DNA of 64,000 bases from Symbiodinium natans (taxonomy: Eukaryota > Sar > Dinophyceae > Suessiales > Symbiodiniaceae). Below, piece after piece: positions 55,187 through 64,000 of this stretch; position 1 is the first letter of the stretch; the number at the start of each line of letters is the position of its first letter. The notes under the pieces are model-generated. The model saw only the letters and a program-made list of their open reading frames with translations, ran no database searches and was not told where the DNA came from. The translations under genes were made by a program, and so were the position numbers. Where the stretch lies: NCBI GenBank assembly GCA_905221605.1, contig CAJNDS010002622.1, positions 198,501 to 262,500 on the forward strand, written 5' to 3'.

Positions 55187-56611
55187 ATGAAAGGCGGAAA
55201 GCCCGGCCAGCTGGTGTTCGTAAAGGTTGATGCTCAGTTTGGAAACCCAACATGGAGACAAGGCATCATCGTTCAGCAAAAGTCAAAAGGTGCAGCGGCG
55301 CAGTTCATGATCATGGTCAGGGCAGTGGATCAAGCATCTTTGCCAAGCTCAGTAGAAATTACAATGATGGAGATAGAAAGCCGGAAGTACATGATAGTGG
55401 AAGGGGGCGAGCGTCAGCTCGTGTCCAACGTGCCGCAGGAGCCTTTTGCAGCATTGGAAGTCAGTGGTGCCACTCTGCTGAAAGAAGGGAGGCGATGGAT
55501 ATCAGAGACAGAAGACATCCACACTGCCACCGCGTCAGAGGAGCCAGAGGCTCCCAAGGTCAGTGCGGATCACTTCGTCGATGTTCAAGAGCCGAGCGAG
55601 GAGAGCTCCAGCTCGGAGCCCAGTTCCGAGGCAGAGAAAGACAAGGACGAAGTGGACGACGAGCTACTCCGACTTCTACGGCAAGCGCAAAAGAGCAGTC
55701 CCGCTTTTGGTGGAAAGAGCGCAAGCTCCGGCGAGCGGAAAAGCAAGAAGGACAAGAAGGACAAGACTTCGCGAGGCTTCGCTTTGTTCGAGGGCGAGAA
55801 GACCAAGCGCAAATCGACTGGAAGTGGGGAGGACACACTGACGGAGGCAATGCAGAAGCTTCTGTTGAGTTCAGCAGGGAAACCGGACCCGCAGGCGCTT
55901 CAGACGTTGCTGATGATGAAGATTCTCAGCGACACCTCAGCGCAGGACAAAGGAAAGAGCCGAAACCTGAAGGACACCAGGGACTCGTCCAGCAGCGACT
56001 CGTCCTCAGAAGACGGCAAAAAGCTCAGGGGTGCGGCGCGTGCTTTCCGGCGCCACAGAAAAGCACAAGAGGCCATGTGGAGAAAACCCATGAAGCATGT
56101 TCGGACATACACAGAGGAGGTGGAAACCGAGTTGGGAGTGGAGGGCGGAGACAAGCCCTACCACCTTTGGGATTTCACCCGCAGAATCCCTTTCGGCAAG
56201 CAGAAGGGGCTCTTTCGAGCGCACTTCCTCGTCTCGCACATCCTCAAGCACCTGTTGGACGACGATCCGAAAGCAGCAGCGCTGATGACCGTGCTCACTC
56301 TCAGATGCCTGCACCAAGTGGCATTGGACGGAGGCAACTGGGAGATAGGCTGGGCGCTCACCAGTCTCAAGGACCCGCTGGCTCGGAAGCGGTGGGGCGG
56401 CGAACCGGCCCAACTGGAGAGTGCAGCAGAGTACCTTCGAGCAGTCCAAGATCTGGAAAAGCGCACCAAGCAAGCAGCTTGGTGGAACCAAAGTCAGGAG
56501 CACCAGGAAACCGAGCCTGGCGAGAGCGACAAAGTGTGGAGGCCGCCGGGTCCGGCAAAAGGCGGCCGCAAAGGAAAGGAGAAAGGCGACAAGCCTTCGG
56601 ACGGAGCCTGA
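55187..56611 (+). CDS. Gag-like ORF1 of element 2
   Basis: 474 codons from ATG 55187 (the frame is open from a TTG nine bases earlier). The N-terminal ~90 residues look like a small globular fold (GQLVFVKVDAQFGNPTWRQG). They are followed by an acidic Ser-rich stretch, a Lys-rich stretch (ERKSKKDKKDK) and another Ser/Asp-rich linker. The C-terminal ~190 residues are mainly helical with conserved-looking hydrophobics (YHLWDFTRRIPFGKQKGLFR, HFLVSHILKHLLDDD), and the tail is basic and Gly-rich. No CCHC zinc knuckle is visible. Position before the RT and overall build suggest a capsid/nucleic-acid-binding role; that is inference. Confidence 0.7.
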   Translation: MKGGKPGQLVFVKVDAQFGNPTWRQGIIVQQKSKGAAAQFMIMVRAVDQASLPSSVEITMMEIESRKYMIVEGGERQLVSNVPQEPFAALEVSGATLLKEGRRWISETEDIHTATASEEPEAPKVSADHFVDVQEPSEESSSSEPSSEAEKDKDEVDDELLRLLRQAQKSSPAFGGKSASSGERKSKKDKKDKTSRGFALFEGEKTKRKSTGSGEDTLTEAMQKLLLSSAGKPDPQALQTLLMMKILSDTSAQDKGKSRNLKDTRDSSSSDSSSEDGKKLRGAARAFRRHRKAQEAMWRKPMKHVRTYTEEVETELGVEGGDKPYHLWDFTRRIPFGKQKGLFRAHFLVSHILKHLLDDDPKAAALMTVLTLRCLHQVALDGGNWEIGWALTSLKDPLARKRWGGEPAQLESAAEYLRAVQDLEKRTKQAAWWNQSQEHQETEPGESDKVWRPPGPAKGGRKGKEKGDKPSDGA

Positions 56612-56859
56612 GATGTGAGCCAGGGCACTCCTTACCCGCGGGGGGGTCCTTTGAGTGGTTTTTAGAGCGGGCTTGGAAGGGCGCTGGAGCTTTTTCGAGG
56701 TTCTTGCGCCGTCTAAAGGCTTTCACCGTAGAGCCAGGGCCAACGGGCTGTCAGAAAGCCCGCAGTTTCGACTTTGCTCTTTTTCCGTCTCCGCTACCGC
56801 TGCCTGAGACCGTAGGTCGCAGCCTGGGTTGCACCCGCAACCGAAAGCGGAGGCGAGGC

Positions 56860-59016
56860 ATGAAGGTTGCTGAGGATTGGGTTGTAGTCGTTTGGGGGCT
56901 GTTCAACTACTTCGAGGTTGGTTGCCCTGTAAGCGACCCAGCTCTTTCCGAAGCTGCCCAGCGCTGTGCGTCCTCACCTTGGACATCTAGGCATAGTGAC
57001 CATGCTAGGAATTTGTTCAACGAGTGCTGGAAGTTCTGTCGAGTGAAAGCCCCTGAAGGCCCAAATCGAGGCATTGCTTCCCTTCTTGAACAGCTCGAGT
57101 TTGCACGTGCACGATGTTACGACCGACATGGGTTTGTAGACCTTGACTCTTTAGCGCAGCATGCCGGAGATGTCTTGCCTCACCGTATTTCTTTGCCAGA
57201 CCAGGGAGCCGTGATTGACCCTGCCGAGCACCTGCGTGGTGAGCGGCTGGCACAGTTCCTCTCGATGCCAGATTGGGTTCCCGAGCCAAATGAAAGTGCC
57301 TACAAAAGACCTAAGCCCTGCCACAAAGTTTCGCCTGAGGACGAACTGCAGATTGCCATGCAGTTGCTTGAGAGCGGGTTGGCAGTTTTAGTTTCTGAGG
57401 AAGATGTGCTTCGCACTCAATCAGGCGATCCTGTCGTCGCAGGTTTCTTCACAGTTCCCCACAAAGCTGATTCTGATCGCTTAATCACAGATAGGCGTCC
57501 GCAGAATGCCACTGAACAGCGACTGTCGTGGGCAGTTTTGCCGCAAGGCCCGATGCTCACCCAGCTTGTGTTGCATCCTTGGGAATCCATCCGTGGAAGT
57601 GCTGATGACATTTCTAACTATTTTCATCTGCTGAAGCACCACGATGGGTGGATCCCCCGAAATGCGGTAGGAAGAGCCCTTTCAGGTTCTCAGTTGCGCA
57701 AGTTCGGAGCTCAGCCGAATCGCCGTTACTTTTTGGCTCTCCGGACCATCCCTATGGGAGATCTCAATGGGGTTTGTCTAGCTCAAGGGACTCACGAATC
57801 GATTCTACAGCAAGCTGATTGCTTACGCAAAGCTGAGACCCTTCAGTGTGGAAGACCTGCTCCGGCAGGCAGTACGTGGGAAGGGCTGTATATCGACGAC
57901 CACATTGTCGTACAAAAGTTTTCCAAAAATTTTGGCGCTCGGCAGCAGACACTCAGGGATGATGAAATTCTAGCATCATCACGGGGGCGTTACGCAGAGC
58001 TTAGGATTCCTGTTTCAGCAAAGAAGGCGGTTACCAAGGCTTGTAGTTTCCAAGCTTGGGGCACACACGTCGACAGCAGCTCCGGAAGAGTGGGGGCGCC
58101 AGTTCACAAGCTCAGGCACCTGTTGCTCGCCAGCCGACAATTGCTTCAATTGCCTTGTGTGAACCGCAAGTTACTACAGCGATTGGTTGGGCTCTTTGTT
58201 CATCCTTTTATGCATAGGCGTGAGTGCATGGCTGTTTTTCAAGAAACATATAAGGTCATTGAGCGGCTGCCTCAAAATAAACTGAGCCCTCTCCCCCAAA
58301 AGTGCCAGGAAGAGCTCTTGTGGGCTACGTTGCTGTTGCCTTTCGCCCATGCATGCGTTCGCTGGCCAGTTTCAAATCGAGTCAGCGCCACGGACGCGAC
58401 GCCGACCCATGCTGGACGCACGGTTGCAGAGCTACCGCCCAAACTTGCTGAGATGTGTTATCGTTATGGAGTTCACAAGGGTGAAGCTGTTAGACTTGAC
58501 TGGGCACTAGGGGCTCTTGCGCCCTCTTCTGACATTGTGTCAGCGCCGAATGAACTGGAAGAAGCTTTACTGTGCGCCAGATGGAGAGTCACAGAACGAT
58601 CGAAATTCAAGTCTGTGTGCCACATCAATATCCAAGAAATGAAAGTCGCAGTGAAGCAGCTTAAGAATGCCATTTCGCAGTCATCTGAAGGGCTCCGTCT
58701 GGTGAACCTCTGTGACTCGCGCGTCGTCTGCGCAGCGTGGGCCAAAGGCCGCAGTTCTTCGCGGAAGCTAAACTCCTGGCTTCGCAGGGTTCTTGCGCAT
58801 AGCGTGGCTGGTTGTAAGTCCTTAGTTCATGTTTGGGTAAGCACAAAAGCCAATCCCGCTGATTATCCCTCTCGTAATGCGCCTGTCCCTAAACCCCTCA
58901 GCCCCACGGCTGGCCTACGTGCCCTCCTGTCTGACGCAGAAATCCAGGCTATGCAGGCGTCGCCTTGCAAGCAGCGAGCTGACTCGCGTGGACATGATGA
59001 GGGCTTGTGTGAGTAA
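56860..59016 (+). CDS. Reverse transcriptase-RNase H of element 2
   Basis: 718 codons from ATG 56860 to TAA 59014-59016. The upstream segment WGLFNYFEVG matches CIGALNFLNTG of element 1. RT blocks: FFTVPHKADSDRLITDRRPQ (finger), SADDISNYFHLLK (motif A, Asp at 57607), IPMGDLNGVCLAQ (motif B) and LYIDDHIVV (motif C, YIDD at 57889-57900). RNase H: SATDATPTHAG, HINIQEMKVAVKQL, LCDSRVVCAAWAKGRSSSRK and KANPADYPSRN, supplying D-E-D-D. The protein should make the element's cDNA and remove template RNA. The same frame is open all the way back to 55252, through ORF1 in the -1 frame, so a frameshift fusion with Gag is possible. Confidence 0.92.
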   Translation: MKVAEDWVVVVWGLFNYFEVGCPVSDPALSEAAQRCASSPWTSRHSDHARNLFNECWKFCRVKAPEGPNRGIASLLEQLEFARARCYDRHGFVDLDSLAQHAGDVLPHRISLPDQGAVIDPAEHLRGERLAQFLSMPDWVPEPNESAYKRPKPCHKVSPEDELQIAMQLLESGLAVLVSEEDVLRTQSGDPVVAGFFTVPHKADSDRLITDRRPQNATEQRLSWAVLPQGPMLTQLVLHPWESIRGSADDISNYFHLLKHHDGWIPRNAVGRALSGSQLRKFGAQPNRRYFLALRTIPMGDLNGVCLAQGTHESILQQADCLRKAETLQCGRPAPAGSTWEGLYIDDHIVVQKFSKNFGARQQTLRDDEILASSRGRYAELRIPVSAKKAVTKACSFQAWGTHVDSSSGRVGAPVHKLRHLLLASRQLLQLPCVNRKLLQRLVGLFVHPFMHRRECMAVFQETYKVIERLPQNKLSPLPQKCQEELLWATLLLPFAHACVRWPVSNRVSATDATPTHAGRTVAELPPKLAEMCYRYGVHKGEAVRLDWALGALAPSSDIVSAPNELEEALLCARWRVTERSKFKSVCHINIQEMKVAVKQLKNAISQSSEGLRLVNLCDSRVVCAAWAKGRSSSRKLNSWLRRVLAHSVAGCKSLVHVWVSTKANPADYPSRNAPVPKPLSPTAGLRALLSDAEIQAMQASPCKQRADSRGHDEGLCE

Positions 59017-59163
59017 AGAGTGCTTGCTGCTGTAGTGTTAGCGTGCTGAGACATCGCGCTTCCTCACCTCATTTTTGAGTTCGGGTCGTGCAGCACTCAT
59101 GCTCTACCGTAGCCAATTTCGGTCGTGAATTCGTAGTTGTTTTAATTCCGTTGCATTGAAACC

Positions 59164-60267
59164 ATGACGTTGCGGGGCAGCCACTTGTCGACCGCCTACA
59201 GACGCCGCCTCTTCAAGGGTTATCGGCTCTTGCAAGAGTACCTGTCTCGTGCAAACAGCAACTTGCATCATCTTGCCAGGCGTCGAAAACTGCTTGATGC
59301 TTGTTTGGAAGGGTTCGTCAATTGGGCTTACAGCAAAAAAGGGCCTGCGTTCCTCAGTGTCGCAAAACATGGCCTTTTAGTGGTGCAGTTGCTTTATCCG
59401 CATTATCGCCGGAGGCTGCCGCTAGCTTGGCAAACGTTGCTTGCGTGGGAAGAAGCCACTGAGGTCCGTGTCCGGCCGCCTCTCCCACTTTCGGTCCTAG
59501 CGGCTTTTGTGGTATTTGCCCGTGCGCAAGCGTGTGTCGCTGAAGCTGGACGTCACGAGTGGCTTCGTTTTGCAGTTGCGCTGGAACTAGGGTTTTTTGG
59601 TTTGCTGCGACCGGGAGAGATCCTGCAGCTGCGTGCGTGCAGCATCTCTCTGCCAGATTCTTGGATTTTTGCGCCTGTAGGCGTTGTGGTCCGCATAGAA
59701 GCGCCAAAGAATCGGCGACACATGAGCCGACATCAGTTTGTTCTCGTTGAGCATGCTCCCTGCTGCCATGCCTTGCAGAGCATCTTACCGCATTTGCGCC
59801 CACAAGACCAGTTGTGGCCGTGGGGCCCGCGCCGCTTCCGGGCCATGTTCCGTCAGGTCTCGCAAACTTTAGGCGTCGAGGCTCAGGGCTTTTCACCAGC
59901 TTCTTTACGTGCTGGGGGTGCTTCCCACCTGCACGTTATGGGGATGGAAATTTCTAGGCTTAAGTTCCGGGGTCGCTGGGCCAGCGAGCGTACGTTAGGC
60001 CATTATGTGCAGCTTGCTCTCAGCCGACAGGTTCAGCTGACACTCTCGCCAGCGGCAAAGCGCAGAATCACCACACTCCTTCGTCACGGCAGCGACTTTT
60101 TGTTTTCCAGTTTTGGCTCAAGCGCCAGCAGGGCTTCCCCGCGCATTTGCTTACCGGCTTTGCTTTCTGCGTATGGATCGCTTGCTAGCGCTTCATGGTT
60201 CGAAGAAAGTTCAACAGGGGCCGCACAGAGGAACCTTCTTCAGAGACTTGTCTTTTGTGCAACTTGA
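59164..60267 (+). CDS. Tyrosine recombinase of element 2
   Basis: 367 codons from ATG 59164, starting 147 bases after the RT stop. It should catalyse insertion of the circular DNA intermediate through a covalent phosphotyrosine. An N-terminal helical core-binding region (about 1-100) precedes the catalytic domain. Visible residues: Arg149 in FFGLLRPGEILQL (box I), Lys182 in APKNRRH, Arg249 in SPASLRAGGASHL (box II), Trp272 in RGRWASERT and nucleophile Tyr281 in LGHYVQLA, nine residues after Trp272 as usual. The box II histidine position holds Ala246. The C-terminal ~60 residues beyond the domain are low in motifs and overlap ORF4. Confidence in the family is high. Confidence 0.92.
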   Translation: MTLRGSHLSTAYRRRLFKGYRLLQEYLSRANSNLHHLARRRKLLDACLEGFVNWAYSKKGPAFLSVAKHGLLVVQLLYPHYRRRLPLAWQTLLAWEEATEVRVRPPLPLSVLAAFVVFARAQACVAEAGRHEWLRFAVALELGFFGLLRPGEILQLRACSISLPDSWIFAPVGVVVRIEAPKNRRHMSRHQFVLVEHAPCCHALQSILPHLRPQDQLWPWGPRRFRAMFRQVSQTLGVEAQGFSPASLRAGGASHLHVMGMEISRLKFRGRWASERTLGHYVQLALSRQVQLTLSPAAKRRITTLLRHGSDFLFSSFGSSASRASPRICLPALLSAYGSLASASWFEESSTGAAQRNLLQRLVFCAT

Positions 60268-60841
60268 ACGGTTTGCAAAGCGCTGCGCAGAACCAGAACT
60301 TCGGCTCTTCGCCCGTGCGGCAGTTGCTACGCGTGCGTTGGAGCCCGCCGATTTGCAGCCCTGTCGGCCCGTCCAGCCTTCGTTGTCTCCAGCGGCCGCT
60401 GCGCCTCATCCGGTGCTTAGCCGGCTTGAAGCCGTGTCTGCAGGCTTTCGCCACCTGAGGTCGCTTTTCGCAGAGGTTTCCAGTCTCAAGCTTTTCTTGT
60501 TGACAGTGTTGGTCGCTGTACTGTCACGCCCGTCAGCACATTTCCTTGTGGGCCGGTTCCTTGTACTCAGTTTTCGCTGGGCACTGCAACAAACTTTTGG
60601 TCTGCTTTTTCAGTGCTTGGATGCGCTTTTGCTCGAGTTTGTTCTCTGGTTGAGGGGTGTGCACGAGCCGCCCTCCGTGGGCTCTTTCATGGAAGCTTCT
60701 TGTCCTGCGTGCCTGGGTTTGGGCCCATTCGGCCAGGTTCTTCTAAGCACATTCTCGGTGTTCCTCGGCGCGCTGCTCACTCACTTGAATCAGCGCTTTC
60801 AACTGCCAAACCGTGCCGGAAGGCCGGTTTTGCGTTTGTGA
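60173..60841 (+). CDS. ORF4 of element 2, hydrophobic protein of unknown function
   Basis: 222 codons from ATG 60173 (a TTG at 60113 is also in frame) to TGA 60839-60841, overlapping the end of the recombinase ORF in another frame. The first ~100 residues are Arg/Pro/Ala-rich. The second half has several long hydrophobic stretches: LFLLTVLVAVLS, FLVGRFLVLSFRWAL, LLFQCLDALLLEFVLWL and FGQVLLSTFSVFLGALL. These could be membrane helices. Placement inside an intact element, before B1, suggests it may be maintained, but it matches no protein I know and could be a chance frame. Confidence 0.45.
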   Translation: MDRLLALHGSKKVQQGPHRGTFFRDLSFVQLERFAKRCAEPELRLFARAAVATRALEPADLQPCRPVQPSLSPAAAAPHPVLSRLEAVSAGFRHLRSLFAEVSSLKLFLLTVLVAVLSRPSAHFLVGRFLVLSFRWALQQTFGLLFQCLDALLLEFVLWLRGVHEPPSVGSFMEASCPACLGLGPFGQVLLSTFSVFLGALLTHLNQRFQLPNRAGRPVLRL

Positions 60842-60890
60842 CTGGCCCGCCGCCGGCCCCTTCGCCTCCGCTGCTTGTGAGGGGTGGGTG

Positions 60891-61216
60891 GCATTCGTGT
60901 GTGCATCTGCCATGCATTCGTGGCACTGCACTTGCTGTGCAGCCGAGTATGTGCAAGTATGAGCATCTGCCATGCATCTGCGTGATCGGGCTTCTTGCCA
61001 ATCTGTGTCAATCGCCTGTCAAGCACAGACCGACGGTCGTCATGACTTTCAGTTGCATCTTTTTAGGTTTCACTGTCGTAAGCAGCAATCGGCTTCAGCC
61101 TTGCTTGCTCAGAGAACACTCCATGGCCCGAGTTGCATGTCGCAAAAAGCGAGGGCGGCTGTTTGCTCTCATTGCTTAGTCTGTTCAGCGATGACAGCAG
61201 TTGAGAAGTAGGACAT
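60891..61216 (+). repeat. Element 2 repeat B1
   Basis: 326-bp repeat starting GCATTCGTGTGTGCATCTGC and ending GAAGTAGGACAT; second copy 454 bp downstream with one difference (gatcggg versus gaccggg). Confidence 0.95.
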
Positions 61217-61265
61217 AGCATCCAAATGTCCGGACGCCGAAACTCAGGCTCTGTTCCAAGCTGAG
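61216..61265 (+). repeat. Element 2 repeat A2
   Basis: Exact copy of A1, joined to B1 with one shared T at 61216. Confidence 0.95.
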
Positions 61266-61344
61266 CCGCCACCTCCCCTCCGCTCTGCCTCTGCTTGCAT
61301 TCCTGTGCCTGCACTTCCTGTGCATTCGTGTGTGCATCTGCCAT

Positions 61345-61670
61345 GCATTCGTGTGTGCATCTGCCATGCATTCGTGGCACTGCACTTGCTGTGCAGCCGA
61401 GTATGTGCAAGTATGAGCATCTGCCATGCATCTGCGTGACCGGGCTTCTTGCCAATCTGTGTCAATCGCCTGTCAAGCACAGACCGACGGTCGTCATGAC
61501 TTTCAGTTGCATCTTTTTAGGTTTCACTGTCGTAAGCAGCAATCGGCTTCAGCCTTGCTTGCTCAGAGAACACTCCATGGCCCGAGTTGCATGTCGCAAA
61601 AAGCGAGGGCGGCTGTTTGCTCTCATTGCTTAGTCTGTTCAGCGATGACAGCAGTTGAGAAGTAGGACAT
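61345..61670 (+). repeat. Element 2 repeat B2 (right end)
   Basis: Second copy of B1; its first ~24 bases are tandemly duplicated just before it (61321-61344). It ends at GGACAT, followed at once by GTTGTTGTTAG. Confidence 0.95.
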
Positions 61671-61804
61671 GTTGTTGTTAGTCTTGTTGTTGTTCTTGTT
61701 GTTGTTGGTGTTGGTGTTGTTGTTGTTGTCGTTGTTCTTGTTCTTGTTCTTGTTGTTGTTAGTCTTGTTGTTGTTCTTGTTGTTGTTGTTGGTGTTGTTG
61801 TTGG

Positions 61805-61862
<58 letters not shown>

Positions 61863-61961
61863 CTTGTTGTTGTTATTCTTGTTGTTGTTATTCTTGTTGT
61901 TGTTATTCTTGTTGTTGTTATTCTTGTTGTTGTTATTGTTGTTGTTGTATATGGCTGAGCC

Positions 61962-61980
<19 letters not shown>
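61671..61980. repeat. (GTT)n tract, right flank of element 2
   Basis: GTT/TTG repeats with TTC, TTA and GGT interruptions, matching the style of the left flank. Interrupted by TATATGGCTGAGCC near 61948. Confidence 0.95.
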
Positions 61981-61989
<9 letters not shown>

Positions 61990-61992
<3 letters not shown>

Positions 61993-62244
61993 GGTCGTCG
62001 TAGTAGTAGTAGTAGCAGTAGTGGTAGTAGTAGTAGAAGTAGTAGTAGCAGCAGTAGTAGTAGCAGTAGTAGTAGTAGAAGCAGTAGTAGCAGCAGTAGT
62101 AGCAGCAGTAGTAGCAGCAGTAGTAGTAGTAGTAGTAGTAGTAGCAGTAGTAGCAGTAGTAGCAGTAGTAGCAGTAGTAGCAGTAGTAGCAGTAGTAGCC
62201 GTAGTAGCAGTAGTAGCAGTAGTAGCAGTAGTAGCAGTAGTAGC

Positions 62245-62283
<39 letters not shown>

Positions 62284-62310
62284 CGTAGGAGTATTACGAC
62301 GACGACTACC
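61990..62310. repeat. (GTA/GCA)n trinucleotide tract
   Basis: TAG, CAGTAG and AGCAG repeats with a regular AGTAGC-type middle section. Open frames are repeat artefacts. Confidence 0.95.
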
Positions 62311-63954
62311 ACTACTTTTCAGGGTTTATAGAGGGGTAGAGTGGTCCTCGCTATAATCGCCCTAAGTTCACCAAAGCCTCGGCCGCGACAGATGCAGCAT
62401 GGGATAACGCTAACGCAGATAGCACTTCGGGGTTCACCGGCAACCCAGTCTGCGCTTTTGACACCGTCTTGGAGTGGACCCATTCTGGCGCAATGGCCCA
62501 CTCGTTCTCCGCGGTCCCTTGCAAACGAGCCTAGCGCACGGTCCATTTGGGGCATGCTTAGGGGCTTCAAATCAGGGTTGTTTGTGACGTAAAAATGGGA
62601 TCTTAGGGTCTCGGGTACAGGGATTGAGAGCGCGGGATCTTGAGCAATCCCGCGGAGGACCCCAAAGAATCCATCTCGCGATATTTGCAGGAGAAAGGTT
62701 TGCAAAGTTGAAAAGTACCCTAAACTAAGCCCCCCACACACACGAGCACGAACCGCTGAAGCGCCAGAGTGTCCAAAAAACCACCCCGAAAGCCTGGCTT
62801 GTGTGTTTTGTCGCTGCGCCGCAAGGCATCTCCACCATGGCTAGGATTTCTTCGATTGCTTCGATTTCGGTATTTGCTGCACCTCCGCACCTCCCCGAAA
62901 AGTAGGTTTAAAAGCTTTAGCCCTTATCACCATAGCCCCTCAGAGCCCTTAGATGCGCACCGAACTTGGGCGTGCCGCAAGCACTGCGGTGCAACAGAGA
63001 TTTACTAGGCACAACATATCCCCAGGTATAAACCCTGAAGAAGCGACATGGGGTACCGAAATTGCAAATTCACTTCTAAGAGTTTAGTTCGTAGCATGTT
63101 CGGTGGGTCGCTGGTTGATTGTGTAGGGGGCCGAGGCCGGAATCTGCTGTCAAATGTGTCCACGTCTGCGTCCGCGTTTGCTGTACGTCACTCAGTCTTG
63201 ACTTACGGAATATAGTGTGTAGACCTGCCTTTCCAGCGAATCTACTGGAGAGTTCACCGACGAAAGAGAGCACAACACTGAACCGCCGTTAGACCTGTCC
63301 TGAACATGTTCCTGTGCATCAGATTTCCATGCCCTCTCGTCTGCTGAACAGGAACAGTTGCGCAGTGGAAGCAGCCTGAAAATGGAGGAAGCTCGGCTGA
63401 CAGTTCATAATGCTCTCATGCTCTCGATAGTCCTTGAGAAGATCCCACGGCTTCATAGCAGCCAACTTTGGAGGCCGACAATCTGATGACAGTTGGGGAG
63501 TAGAAGAAAACAAGATTCATACCTCGCCCTGCAAGTGGAACCCAGCGTCTGCTAGTCTTCGCCTCCAAAAGCCTGAGCCCAGCCGTGCTGGAGAGATGAC
63601 TGCAGATTGTTTTAGTGTTTAGGGTTTACGGCCGCATAGGCGTGGTTCGAACATTGGGCTTCGGGCTCAAGAGGGTTTAGGGCCTAGACGGAGGGCTGCA
63701 CACTTTCTCACATCGTGCCTTCACCTCTCCCTGCAGTGCGGTACCCACATGTACCCAATTCGGGTATAGGGTTAAAGCCGGCCAAAGTCCCCAGAGCCCT
63801 GGATGTAAAAATAAGCGGGTTGAAGCCAAACCGCAGGCCATGTACTGGGTGCTGTACCCGGTGGCACACTATTTTGGCCAAAGAGTCCCAAGCCTGAACC
63901 CAAGCCTGCACCTTCCAGTAGAACCTCAGGCAGATCTAAGCCTTCTGGTGGCAG
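62311..63954. other. No gene recognised
   Basis: Short frames only; telomere-like units are rare here (one near 63613). Nothing with a motif or convincing splice pair was seen. Confidence 0.4.
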
Positions 63955-64000
63955 GAGGAGAGCGACTATGGTGATGATGCCGAGGGCGAAGACGATGGTG
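63955..64000 (+). CDS. Acidic exon, cut by the window edge
   Basis: After GGCAG the sequence reads an acidic stretch (EESDYGDDAEGEDDG) that is open to the last base. It may be the start of another gene's exon, but so short a run is weak evidence. Confidence 0.3.

Larger units (their letters stand above)
55087..61670 (+). mobile_element. Element 2: complete tyrosine-recombinase retrotransposon (Ngaro/PAT/DIRS type)
   Basis: A 6,584-bp element in the order A1 (55087-55136) - Gag-like ORF - RT-RNase H - tyrosine recombinase - ORF4 - B1 (60891-61216) - A2 (61216-61265) - B2 (61345-61670). Such split direct repeats plus a tyrosine recombinase are the hallmark of YR retrotransposons, which are thought to integrate a circular DNA by site-specific recombination without target duplication. 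All ORFs are intact and the repeats almost identical (one difference seen in B, none in A), so insertion is probably recent. It lies inside a (TTG)n tract. All genes are on the + strand. Confidence 0.9.

Noticed and set aside
55563-56726. Several 80-160 codon frames on both strands inside ORF1 of element 2
   Set aside because: Shadows of a GC-rich coding region; only the ORF1 frame and the RT frame have supporting features.
60111-60122. Second 12-base match to the spliced-leader 3' end
   Set aside because: It lies in the coding sequence of the tyrosine recombinase (FGSSAS) with no further leader match upstream.
60613-61179. 188-codon frame overlapping ORF4 and repeat B1 of element 2
   Set aside because: Mostly translates the terminal repeat, starts at a non-ATG codon and has no motif.

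Overview
The window looks like nuclear DNA of a dinoflagellate. Short stretches of TTTAGGG/CCCTAAA, the plant-type telomere heptamer also used by dinoflagellates, are scattered through about the first 51 kb. Recognisable host genes are broken into exons of about 30-130 bases, with GC, GA or GT donors and AG|G acceptors, which is the dinoflagellate splice-site pattern. Every host exon I could read with confidence lies on the + strand, as expected for one-directional gene blocks. No rRNA, tRNA or CRISPR locus was seen. All gene models were assembled by eye.

Layout. 1-1.9 kb: no gene, with an AT-rich island. 2.0-6.6 kb: a glutathione S-transferase in at least ten exons. 7.3-12.7 kb: a NAA10/ARD1-type N-terminal acetyltransferase in about thirteen exons, with a 29-bp satellite inside its fourth intron. 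15.6-17.6 kb: unassigned exons, then a broken intronless PQQ-like beta-propeller fragment. 19-39 kb: many isolated, good-looking but unassigned exons (about 22.1-22.7, 25-31 and 34.5-39.2 kb) in intronic sequence full of telomere-like repeats and small foldback (MITE-like) elements. 39.3-42.9 kb: a retroelement with one long RT-RNase H ORF and split direct repeats. 43-49.5 kb: more unassigned exons, telomere-like arrays and a GC-rich repeated module. 49.5-55.1 kb: minisatellites and long trinucleotide tracts. 55.1-61.7 kb: a complete tyrosine-recombinase (YR) retrotransposon of the Ngaro/PAT/DIRS type. 61.7-62.3 kb: more trinucleotide tracts. 62.3-64 kb: mostly unassigned, with an acidic exon running off the right edge.

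The two retroelements share an unusual layout: A1 - ORFs - B1 - A2 - B2. Element 2 (6.6 kb) carries a Gag-like ORF, RT-RNase H, a tyrosine recombinase and a fourth ORF with hydrophobic segments, and sits inside a (TTG)n tract. Element 1 (3.6 kb) has only the RT-RNase H ORF, so it probably needs a recombinase from elsewhere; its junctions suggest insertion into a TTTAGGG-like repeat.

The broader pattern is that telomere-like repeats and at least four small repeat families sit mostly in introns, often within a few tens of bases of a splice site. TTTAG|GG itself matches the AG|G acceptor. This suggests mobile or amplified DNA is being tolerated as intron material and may supply splice sites.
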